Shown: positions 1 to 8,611 of the stretch, piece by piece | Numbering within the stretch: position 1 is the stretch's first letter | Layout of the letters: every line of letters begins with the position of its first letter | Source of the DNA: Lasioglossum baleicum | Lineage: Eukaryota > Arthropoda > Insecta > Hymenoptera > Halictidae | NCBI RefSeq assembly: GCF_051020765.1 | Contig: NC_134936.1 | Location: 7,110,186 to 7,174,185 of the forward strand | Reading direction: 5' to 3' | DNA: 64,000 bases | Made by a program: the position numbers and the translations under genes | The notes under the pieces: model-generated | What the model was told of the DNA's origin: nothing | Database searches by the model: none | Seen by the model: the letters and a program-made list of their open reading frames with translations, nothing else

Positions 1-1086
1 ATCGAAACTTCGATCTGCAGCCGTCCCGGGTACAAATCTACTGAATTACATTCCAAATACATCAGAATTTATAGGAGAAAGGCACAAATTTTAAGTCAGG
101 CAAAGTAAAGAGCAGCCCAAATGTTGCATTCAATTTTGTAAAACAAAAGGTACAGCATTATAATTAATTTAATCATATTTTTATCCACGAATATACTGAA
201 AAGGAGATCGATAAAACTTTGCGAAGCTTTCATTCTTCGTGGAGTTCTCAAAATTGAGAAAGCTTAAAGAATATTATTAATTGCTTAATCTTATAAAAAA
301 ATGATTACTACAAATGTTCTACGTGATATTGTAGGTAAATGATTAACTCGCTTTCCATTAGTTGACGAAGCAGCAGGCACGGTGCTGTTAATGGTTAATT
401 CATACTTTCTAGTGAAATGTACGTACCTAATGTTGCTTTGTATTAAAAATCCCTGTCACGGATGATTAATCAAATCGTACAGATGACTAATGTAAAAGTT
501 CAATGATTTATTTCGATACAAAAGAAGGGGAGAGAAATCAACAGGATGATGTGTACGGTACAAAGTAAAGTAATACTGTGACTAAAGCACGATACAATTG
601 TTTGCGTAGTAAAAAAGAAAAAAAAAGAAGAAAGAGTACAATACGAACATGTGAATGAATAGAAATGTAGCAGAAGCGTATCACGTGACTATTGTTCGAC
701 TACTGTCATCCTTGATCTTCGACCACAAAGACTATTATAAACTATAAATGCGTCGACAATCGATTAGATCGATAGGATCAAATTCTGGGAGAACTGTGAA
801 ACGCAAATTTCGCGAGCAAATCCGACGTCAAGTTCTGCGAAAATGCAACTGGGATCGGTTCAGGCGCTGATAAAAAGATCCTGAATCAAGTAACACAGCT
901 GAATATAATAAAATTCTACGTATGAACAGAATTCTAGAATGCGACCAGGTCTTATTGTTCCCAGGAACAAGCAAGACAAAGATTCGCAGTCAAATAACAA
1001 GCGAATAATAAAATATGGTTCTATGTATGAACCAGATTCTAAAATTCGAGCTTGTTCCCAGGTGCATGTAACCCCCTAAGTTGAAC
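1..1086. other. AT-rich non-coding flank with dispersed repeat at its edge
   Basis: No open frame of credible coding quality is visible on either strand. The first ~95 bases are an inverted, roughly 87% similar copy of about 52450-52541, so the window starts inside a dispersed repeat. Between about 898 and 1068 a segment with AATAAAATTCTA...GAACCAGATTCT and TTGTTCCCAGG is duplicated in tandem with divergence. Talin continues leftwards in transcription, so this is either talin intron or sequence 3' of another transcript; the sequence does not decide. Confidence 0.6.
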
Positions 1087-1251
1087 CAGAGTTGGGCAGT
1101 ATAATGAATTCTTTTGTAATCGATTATTTAACCACTTCGTTCTCACTGACGTCGATATAAGTTCGTATAAGGTCACAGACGTGTTATGACGCGACGCCGA
1201 TACTTTTTGTACGGATCAGAGATGTGTTATCACGCGACGCAATGTCGCTTG

Positions 1252-1540
1252 CTCCGGTGCCACGGACGTGTTATCCCGCGACGCAATACCGTCCACGCGG
1301 TGCTACATACGACATATCTCGCGTGCTTCGTTATTACATGGGCTTTTTCGAAAAAATGTTACCCTGAAAGCAATGTTTCCGGCTGGAAATGGACAGGAAA
1401 AGAATAAAATTGCTTTCAGAGTAACATTTTTTCGAAAAAACCCATATAATAATGAAGCACGCCAGATATGTCGTCTGTAGCACCGCACGAACCGTATTGG
1501 CGTCGCGGGATAACACGTCTGTGGCACCGGCGCACTGTGG
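1252..1540. repeat. Foldback: 120-130 bp inverted arms in the hAT arm
   Basis: Two nearly perfect arms (about 1256-1378 and 1404-1535) are inverted around a short centre near 1390-1403. Shared blocks are GTGCCACGGACGTGTTATCC and its complement, and CTTTTTCGAAAAAATGTTAC and its complement. The repeated motif ACGTGTTATNNCGCGACGC also occurs just upstream at about 1179-1230, giving three or four spaced copies. Short open frames on both strands here come from the palindrome and are not genes. Confidence 0.75.
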
Positions 1541-1617
1541 GCCAGAAACCGATCTTTTTGGACAAAAATCTGCCGACAACTCAGTTTTTCATCGATTAAA
1601 TTGGAATTTTTTTAAAA

Positions 1618-2394
1618 ATGTTCGTGAAGGACTATACACAATTAAGAATCCTTATCTACAAAGTCCACGTTAACAGTCTGCCATGTAATGAAGAATATTA
1701 TAAATACGGGCTCTCGACCTTACACTGTTGGATCCGTTTTATGGAATACCGTCCACATGTTTCATACAACTTAGATTTCGAAAAAGGATCTGCGAGAACA
1801 ATAGAGGAAAAAAAATTACAGGCGGCAAGGAAGAAAAAAGTGCAAAATTCTTTGAAAGACTTATCAATCACAGTTGATGTTGTCAAACAGGGAGCTGGTA
1901 CATCAAATACTGGGAACGTGGCCCGAACTTTCTTTAGAAAAGCCGAATCAGTTGTTGCAGTGACTGGATTAAACGCGGCTATTATTACAAGATTGCATAA
2001 CATTCATCAGGTAATTACACGTGACAAGAAAGCTGATTCTGTGAAATTCAAAGAATATTGTTCGGAGACAGCTAAATTGTGCATTAAAATTTATCCATGG
2101 TATAAATTACCAGCATCAGTTCATAAGGTACTGCAACATGGAAGTGAAGTACTTGCTACATTTGAACTGCCAATTGGTTTGTATTCAGAAGAGCTACAAG
2201 AGGCAAATAATAAAGTCTTCAGGAAATCACGAGCTAAAAACTCCCGAATGTGTTCCCGCAAAAAGACAAATATAGATATTATACGGCATATGTTATTATC
2301 ATCCGATCCACTTATAAGTTCTCTAAGAATAAAGGATGGCAAGCACATGGAAGTTCTTTCTCAAGAAGTGAAAACGCTGCTGTTGGATCAATAA
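1618..2394 (+). pseudogene. RAG1/Transib-like transposase, C-terminal catalytic domain
   Basis: This is an open frame of 258 codons ending in TAA. The first ~18 residues overlap an inverted repeat and are probably not native. From about residue 20 it looks like the C-terminal part of Transib/RAG1-type DDE transposases. A GNVARTFF segment near 99-106 resembles the RAG1 GNFARK helix. HKVL-HGSEV near 169-178 is followed by IG-YSEELQEANNKVFRKSR (186-205), which aligns with the RAG1 block holding the third acidic catalytic residue (SE-NES-NK-FRRFRK). The Glu in SEE is the candidate catalytic residue. The two upstream Asp residues and the N-terminal domain are missing, so the protein is a fragment (Transib transposases are about 500-700 residues). 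The assignment is by motif comparison only, without a search. Confidence 0.65.
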
Positions 2395-2699
2395 ATTAAT
2401 GGTGAGTCTCATAAGTGCCGAATGTGATTCTATTCAATTGGTAATTCTCAGGGCGAGATTTACAGTTTAAAATTCTGCGGTCTAGGGTTTAGGGTTAAGA
2501 AGTGTCGGCAACTCAGCTGGGACATGCAAATTTATGGTACGGGCTGATGAAGTATGGGAGTTATTGGGTTTTGTAGATAAGGATTCTTGATTTCTTATGA
2601 CAGTTAACGATTTTCGCGCAGCAGGTCATCAAAGTATAGTCCCTCACGAACATTTTTTAAAAAATTCCAATTGAATCGATGAAAAACTGAGTTGTCGGC

Positions 2700-2790
2700 A
2701 GATTTTTGTCCAAAAACGACAACACACAGCACAACAACACGGCGCAGTGGTCTGGATTGGAAAATCGTGCGCCTTTCTGCCCAAAAACGA
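2700..2790. repeat. Internal Transib-like end / junction of nested copies
   Basis: CGCAGTGGTCTGGATTGG at about 2743-2760 matches, with one change, the inward-reading end at 4362 (CACAGTGGTCTGGATTGG); the match continues through GAAAATCGTG. A smaller element at 2743-4362 therefore also has inverted termini. Immediately left, GATTTTTGTCC (2701-2711) is the inverted copy of GGACAAAAATC at 1560-1570, but no heptamer lies at a 12- or 23-base distance. The flanking pentamers CACGG and CGGCG do not match. Confidence 0.5.
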
Positions 2791-3504
2791 ACTTTCTCGT
2801 ATCGATATCTAACATATGAACATTGCTTCCCAAATGTCCACAGACCTCGGTAATGAAGAAAATAATACAATGTAATAAATATAATAGTTGTAATAAACAA
2901 TGAGAAAATAGGACATTTTAAGAGGAGTATTTTTCACGAGAAAAATTGCTTCTCTTTGATGCGGTGCCCTGACGTTCCTATTTAATATTTTCTCTCGTTT
3001 CTTTTTTTTTAAATTGAAGAGCAGACTTTTGTGATAAAAATCATATCTTTCTATTATCTATTAATGTAAATACTCTATTTAAATAATAATGCTGAATGCC
3101 GTAAGAAAAATTTGTGAAGTCCTTTCTATTTAAGATGGTATATCTTTAAAGTTTAACCGAGTTTAGCTTTCTGGCAAATTGGAATATTTTTAGTACACCT
3201 TCCTCTAAATAATCAGGGAAAAATTAATTCCGCCCCCCTCCACCTGCTCAAATTATTATTGTTTAAAGCTATTAAAGTTGGACGCGGTATCGCATTAATT
3301 GATGAAACTCAAGGGTCGTTGAATATGAATCTGATGTCAAAGTTAAAAAAAAACAAAATGGCGGTCGGGTATGTGAAAAAATTATTTATTTCCGCAAATA
3401 TTTGGTAATAGAATGTTTGCGAGGTATATTATTGGTACAAATTAGTATCAGATGACTTCAGATCGCGAAAAATGTAAGATTTTAGTGTTAAATATTGCAT
3501 CCCA

Positions 3505-3746
3505 GGTAATTCTCAATGGTATTACATGCCAGCGTCAATTCACAAATTACTAATACATGGGGCGGAAATCATACAAAGTACGTTGTTACCAATAGGTCAA
3601 CTTTCAGAGGAGGCCCAGGGAACGCGTCACAAGGATTTTAAACGCATAAGATGTAGGAACATACGGAAAAATGCACGATTATGCACAAATGAAGATATCG
3701 ATTACTTTTGACATCTGATCCATACATATATCCAGTGTTAGAATAA
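3505..3746 (+). pseudogene. Second RAG1/Transib-like C-terminal fragment, frameshifted
   Basis: The frame reads WYYMPASIHK, then LPIGQLSEEAQ and HKDFKR, and then TNEDI. These are the same landmarks in the same order as in the 1618-2394 fragment, including the Glu-containing SEE motif. A frameshift near 3703-3710 breaks it: the continuation LLTSDPYI (about 3702-3725) is in another frame and ends at TAA 3744-3746. The sequence is more family-like (SEEAQ) than the first copy, so the two fragments are diverged paralogues and not a recent tandem copy. It is inactive. Confidence 0.65.
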
Positions 3747-4367
3747 AATCATACCGTAAAAAAGTTTGGCAATTAGAAACAGAAGCTTTAGAATTAATAA
3801 ATAATTAGCATAAATAGTGTAATAATAGTAATAGTAGTTAACCTATCCATAGCCTGACATTTCCACATTATCCAGTTCAAGTTTCATGCCAATACCTTTT
3901 ACGATTTAAAAGCTACACGAACATGGTTCACGATTTTCCAATTAAAAAATTATACTCATTATAAATTATTATAAAAAATATCTTTGACACGCTTATGATG
4001 ATGCGTCTTTACCTCTTCGGTCATTTTTGTATGTGTTGATTGCAACAACATTTCTCGAATTTATATAACATTTTACGTATTCCATAAAACGTTACATGTG
4101 CGAAACATAAATATAAAAAATACATATTTAGTAAGTAAAAAATAGTTTGTACGATTATATTTAGAAACATTTTTTTTTAATAAAAAATATCAATGAATCT
4201 TAATAAAAAATTATTGTTTCACAAATGCAAAATATATTTAATTACCTATAGTTAAAAATGACCATTTTTAAAATATTTTTAGTGAAAATTTCATTGCAAT
4301 ATCTCTACTGGTTCAAAAGTTATAACAAAATGGCACACGATTTTCCAATCCAGACCACTGTGCGGCG

Positions 4368-5314
4368 CACTGGTAGCTCGCTTTTTGTGGCCAAAACTAT
4401 TGTAGCGTTATTTCAAGGTTTAATGTTATATTATTATAGGTCGTTGGATTCGTCTTGATATCAGTTAGAATATTGTGAAGTAAAAAATACATGTTAATGA
4501 TTAAAACATTGCGGTGACCTTCATTTTTTATAAAAAAAAGAGATTTTTCTTTAACTTTTTGTATTGATGTTTGTAGAAAAGTGAATACTGATTAACTTTC
4601 GTTGGAAACATTTTTTTGTCAGATCATCGGAAATATTTGAAAAATCTTGTTAACAATTCTCACAATAAAAGACTGCGGGAGATTGCAGTTAAAATTTACA
4701 TGATCTTAGTAAATGTTCAAGCTTTCATATAAAACAAGTCCGATGCTTAGCGGTCTTAAGCGTTCTTGTATAATTCTTTTCAAAGTTTGAAATGCTATTA
4801 ATTTACGCTATTCGTGTATGGACTAAACAATGCTTAAAAATAGATTAAATAATTGAAATGCGCTTACTAACATATGTATATAAAACCATCATTAAAATCT
4901 ATTTTCTGATATTCGATGATTGAAATCTAAAACGTTTTATTTTACTTTGAATTTTCTGACTTTGTCTTTAGTATTATCTAAAATGAATAATATTTTGGAT
5001 TTGGGAGCTTTGAAGGGTTGTTACTTTATAGGAAAAAAAATGTTTTCAATGTATTAAAGTTGAAAAATTGAATTTTGGCCACGAAAACAGGCAGTGGCGC
5101 ACCCAGGATGTAATCTTGGGGGGGGGGCCGAGTTGAACCCAGCCCTAGGTTTTGCGTGATGACCTTTTTTTTAAGCCAAAATATCTATCAACGGTACCCA
5201 GGGCTATTTCGCGATTTTAATTTTGGAAGCTGAACATTTTTTTCTTGGTGGGGGACTTGGCCCCCTGGCTTCCCCCCTGGGTGGGCCACTGAAAACAGGG
5301 TCTCCAGACCACTG
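4368..5314. mobile_element. Third Transib-like non-coding relic
   Basis: The left end starts CACTGGTAGC at 4368, directly after CGGCG, and the right end read inward starts CAGTGGTCTGGAG at 5314. Both continue into a TTTTNGTGGCCAAAA block. About 100 bases inside the left end (CCAAAACTATT, then TAGGTCGTTGGATTCGTCTTGAT) match in inverted orientation the sequence at about 56440-56520. A hAT MITE interrupts the right part (5092-5291). No transposase frame is visible. Confidence 0.45.
5092..5291. mobile_element. hAT MITE, CAGTGGCGC family, copy 1
   Basis: The ends are CAGTGGCGCACCCAGG and its inverted counterpart CCTGGGTGGGCCACTG. The duplication AAAACAGG is perfect on both sides (5084-5091 and 5292-5299), eight bases as for hAT. 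The interior contains a G run and CCTAGGTTTTGCGTGATGACC, which is shared with the copy at 22086-22273. There is no coding capacity. It inserted after the surrounding Transib-like and hAT-like elements were in place. Confidence 0.9.
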
Positions 5315-5536
5315 CACTGTGCGGCGGCGCGTCATAACACGTCTGTGACCTTATATGTAGTATACGAACGGTATCCACGTTGACGACATAACACGCCCGG
5401 GGGAACGAAGTGGTTAACCTAACCCCAAAGAGTTAATCGGATTACATTTTGCCCAACTCTGAGTTGAAACCCCCAAAATTGAACCGGTCGTAATGATCGA
5501 CAAAGATCGCGAATAAACGGAGGATCAAGGCTTCCG

Positions 5537-5704
5537 CTACATGAGCAACAGCAAATCGGAAGTTCGCTGAGACGGTTGTTCGCTCTCGGAGGCTGATAGC
5601 AGACGAATCAGCTCCTCCTCTTGATCGGACACGAACCACTCGGACTCCGAGCCGCCGACGTCACTCAGAGGCACCAGCTGCTGGTGTAACTGCTGTTCTA
5701 ACAC
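5537..5704 (-). CDS. Candidate 3'-terminal coding exon, unrecognised
   Basis: On the minus strand an acceptor-like GGATAG precedes GTG TTA GAA, and the frame runs 55 codons to TAG (5537-5539). The peptide is Gln- and Leu-rich at first, then acidic and Ser/Glu-rich (GGSESEWF, DQEEELIRLL, SASESE), and ends SDLLLLM. Composition and GC content differ from the AT-rich surroundings and look coding. It is on the talin strand, downstream of talin exon 10, and phase-compatible with that exon's phase-0 donor, so a talin isoform with an alternative short tail is possible. The peptide does not resemble talin R12/R13, and the acceptor has a poor pyrimidine tract. It could also belong to another gene. Confidence 0.35.
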   Translation of the reverse strand: MLEQQLHQQLVPLSDVGGSESEWFVSDQEEELIRLLSASESEQPSQRTSDLLLLM

Positions 5705-5949
5705 CTATCCGAATCGGCCAGACCAATATCGTCAATGAAACACACATTTAAAGTCCACCGTACGTGACAAAATCTTTTCACTATGTATTCGATTGTAAAT
5801 CTCATCATCATCATCATCATCAACAAGCATAACAAAGCCGTAGTAGAGTGCTATTTTTTTCACCGATTGAAGCAAATGATCGGTTCTGCCTTGCACAGCC
5901 TCTACAATACGTTCCATCACAGGAAACACAGACCGAGTATGTCACACAC

Positions 5950-6245
5950 ATGAAAGAAAAGATGGAAAACCGAACGGAGGAGAAGTGCAAGGTGGACTTT
6001 AATAGCGTGAACATGTTCATTTTCACAAAATGGTCGTGGCGAGCGACGATCATCGCCATTTTCATTGGCAATCTTTCGTACGTGCAACGTGCCTCGTGAG
6101 TGAGATCGTCGAACTTGAGTTTGCATTTTTTCGCTTTTTATTCTTTCGTTTTCCTTTTTTTTTTTTTAGCGGAACGTCAATGAAGAAATCGGTTAGAGGC
6201 AGTAAACAAATCGGTCGATTAAAGTCCACCCAAAAAGAAAAATAA
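5950..6245 (+). CDS. Candidate two-exon membrane microprotein
   Basis: Exon 1 (5950-6095) ends at a strong donor, GTGAGT. The 74-base intron (6096-6169) ends in a long T run and TAG. Exon 2 (6170-6245) ends in TAA. The join keeps the frame (TC|C) and gives 73 residues. The N-terminus is charged (KEKMENRTEEK), residues about 29-42 are hydrophobic (WRATIIAIFIGNL), and the tail is strongly basic (MKKSVRGSK, then STQKEK). The second ATG at 5962 has the better start context (A at -3, G at +4), giving 69 residues. No family is recognised. The canonical short intron with phase agreement is the main support; transcription is unproven. Confidence 0.4.
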
Positions 6246-7864
6246 ATAACGGGGAGTTGAGCCGTGGTTAAGTGCGAAGTTCGGATTTAGTGCGTTAACG
6301 AGATATCACAGTGAGACACTGTTAGATTTGCGACAATTGGGAGTTTACGCTTCACGCGTGGTTCGTTCCCTGTTAATGTAGTCATTGGTTATTGTTAATG
6401 TTTAGTTAAGCGTTTTTCCCAGCCGGCCCTCCGAATCCACGATTATCGAAGATGGCTCTTGATAACGCTGTCCAACAAATTTCAACTTTGTTGGTTGTTT
6501 GACAGTGTAATTAGACTTTGCCCTTTTATGAGAAAAATGAGAAGGTGTCGTTTAAAACTGTATAAAATCAATGGAAAATCAAAGCACAAATTACGACATT
6601 AAATACGAGCATTATACAATAATAGATGTCCTCTTTTAATCTCCTGTACAGGTGTATTATTTAATAAGATTGGAAATCATCTCACAATTTAAAATAATCG
6701 AATATTGCAAAGATTGTTCCATTCTATCAGTCCTATCTTCGACAAAAAATTATTTCTCCTAAAACCACGTTGACTTGTTTACCGTCAAAACTTTGCTTAA
6801 TTATTAATTATTACTAGACTGTGGATTTTATGTGTTGATGACCAAAATAACTAGGTGCAACTTATAACAGAACAAATATGAAAACAATTCGAAAGTGTTG
6901 TAATACATAGAGACCATTTTGAGCTTTTTGTAGTTATTAACATTCCATGACACAATTCTTTCAAATTTGAACGAATAGGGTAAAGGTACCAGTTACTGGA
7001 TGTTTAGAAGAGGCATTTTGTAATTTGTATCGTCAAATTTTGCTGGACGATTGTTTTCAAAAACAAAAGAAATATTAAGAAGTTTTGCTCCTATTTACCG
7101 GACACAGGAAACTTGTGATAAAATCATTATTATTATACTCCACAAATGTTATTTTTATTAATTTCTAAAAGGTTTGTTTTGTGTCCGATAAGTGGTAGCT
7201 TTACCCTGATACGAGGTTTGAATATAATCTGACAAACAAATTCTTTATGCAAGAAGAGATTGAAACATTATACTGAATTCCAACGATAAAATAACACCAG
7301 GAAAACAATTAATAAAAGTATAATTTCAAAGCAACACACAGTGATGTATCCCCTTCTGTGATACAGGGAATGTTCATTTTACATAAAGATCCGCAGCCCA
7401 ACCCGTTAAGTCCTGTCACCTATCATTAGATTGCGGATCTTTATGCATTTATAGGAAAATTGAGTAAATGAAATTTAAAATTGTTGGAAAATTTTCAAAA
7501 TTGAAGATCTCAATATATAATTTCTCTATTAAAATCATCAAGAGAAGAAATAACGTTCAATTTGGTTTCTATTTCTTGCGATCGACGCAGACAATATTTA
7601 TTTTGGATACAGATCCACAGTCTACCTATGATTGCGTGCTAAATAGAACACGAGATCAATAAAATGTTTAGTCACAAACACATGTACCCTCAAGAAAAGC
7701 TCTACTTCCTGGTATATCGATGTTGCCATTCGGTTACAGGCCGCTTCCACTCAAGCGTCTCGGTGTCAGTTAATACTAAGCCAACAACAGGAGACTCCTC
7801 GTCCAACATCGAAGTGAACACGAACGAAGCAACAAAAATTCAACTATAGAAACGAGATAATTAC
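6246..7864. other. Non-coding stretch left of talin exon 10
   Basis: This is mostly AT-rich with no credible frame. From about 6250 to 6460 the sequence is less AT-rich and ends in AAGATGGCTC, a decent start context. The frame continues into a 42-base palindromic insertion and stops, so an old first exon is possible but weak. Near 6816 and 7387-7452 are partial ends of the TAGACTGCGGAT MITE family. The talin donor GTAATT is at its right edge. Confidence 0.5.
6466..6507. mobile_element. 42-bp minimal palindromic insertion, CACTGTCC family
   Basis: CGCTGTCCAACAAATTTC at the left faces GTTGTTTGACAGTG at the right, with TAA on both sides (6463-6465 and 6508-6510). The termini match those of the 2.06-kb foldback at 40363-42425, which is also flanked by TAA. 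Three-base TAA duplications would fit PIF/Harbinger-type elements. Confidence 0.55.
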
Positions 7865-8611
7865 CTTAGCGGAGTCCTTGAGGTGCGCCATGCTTGGATC
7901 GTTGATGGGTTTGCCGCTGGCAGCTTTGGTGGCATGTATGAGATCGCCAAGAGCAGAAGCAACATCTTTCACGGCGTTGATGAGCATCACCTGTGCTTCA
8001 GGATTTTGGCTACCCAAGCTAGCGGCGCCATATTTCACAACTTCAGCCAGTTGGACAATCGTCGACACAGCATTCTGCGCGGCAACAGCTAATTGTTCTT
8101 GCGAGGAGGCAGCGCCCGCGACGAGCGTCTTAGTGTCCTCTACCAGAGCTTTGGCTGTCTTCAAGATGTTCTCTCTGTGATCGGCGAAAGTGTCGCCCTC
8201 GTTCTCCGCGTGCAATGTGCCAGCAGTGGCGAACATAATCGTGGTGTCCAGATCTCCGATGATCCCCGATACTGTGCTGGCTGCGTTGATGCAAGCTTGC
8301 GTGCCTCGGGAACCTGCTTGAAGCGCCGCCAACACCTGCGACACCTTCTCCGTCACGTTCTTGCTGTATTCCGCTACTTCTCTCTGAGCGTAAGCATCGC
8401 CGGATGATATTTGACAGGTTCCCGCAGCTCGGACAATGTCTGCGCAAGCCCGACCAAGCTCCTGCACACCTGTTCGAAGTCTTGCCGATACATCAGCATT
8501 GGATGCTGCTGCTGACGCACCGGAGGTGTCGCGAGCAAGTTGCATATACTTGTGAGAGATGTCCACTGCGAGCGGACCGAGCCTGGCCACGTCGGTGCTG
8601 GACTTTGTCGA
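7865..8611 (-). CDS. rhea: Talin exon 10: R10 end, R11, start of R12
   Basis: The acceptor is AATTCCAG and the donor is AAG|GTAATT, phase 0 at both ends, 249 codons. Signature blocks are VLAALQAGSRGTQACI, DLDTTIMFATAGTL, FADHRE and VKYGAASLGS, all highly conserved in R11. It ends in LKDSAK, where the vertebrate protein continues with a short linker helix of R12. The next exon should start in phase 0, but no matching R12/R13 sequence was found between 1 and 7860. Confidence 0.95.

Larger units (their letters stand above)
1533..4362 (+). mobile_element. Transib-like (RAG1-related) transposon, decayed
   Basis: The left end begins CACTGTGGGCCAG at 1533 and the right end, read from the minus strand at 4362, begins CACAGTGGTCTGG. 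The flanking pentamers are identical: CGGCG at 1528-1532 and 4363-4367. Five-base GC-rich duplications and CAC-starting heptamers are known features of Transib transposons, the relatives of RAG1. The left heptamer is followed by a 22-base spacer and ACAAAAATC (1562-1570), resembling a V(D)J nonamer. Two transposase C-terminal fragments lie inside on the plus strand. An internal inverted repeat (about 1561-1637 against 2629-2717) and an internal end-like sequence at 2743 suggest that two family members are fused or nested. Another CACTGTG followed by CGGCG at 5315-5326 could be an alternative right end. Confidence 0.65.
1087..5461. mobile_element. hAT-like element hosting nested transposons
   Basis: Both ends start CAGAGTTGGGCA reading inward, and the subterminal sequences (AACCACTTCGTT; ACAGACGTGTTATGACGCG) are also inverted copies, left about 1126-1200 and right about 5325-5420. 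The flanking 8-mers are AGTTGAAC (1079-1086) and AGTTGAAA (5462-5469), a 7/8 match of the length expected for hAT target duplications. The interior is not a hAT transposase: it is occupied by Transib-like DNA and a second hAT MITE, so this is a non-autonomous element that became an insertion target. Another element with the same type of end (CAGAGTTGTGC) lies at 15070-16155. The hAT assignment rests on duplication length and TIR shape. Confidence 0.65.

Noticed and set aside
2743..2749. CGCAGTG as a second RSS heptamer paired with the nonamer-like block at 2701-2709
   Set aside because: The distance between them is 33 bases, and the heptamer departs from the conserved CAC.
1..7860. Search for the missing talin R12/R13 (I/LWEQ) exons
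   Set aside because: No minus-strand frame shows the expected Ala-rich helices or LLGAA-like and actin-binding motifs. The remaining exons are assumed to lie left of the window.
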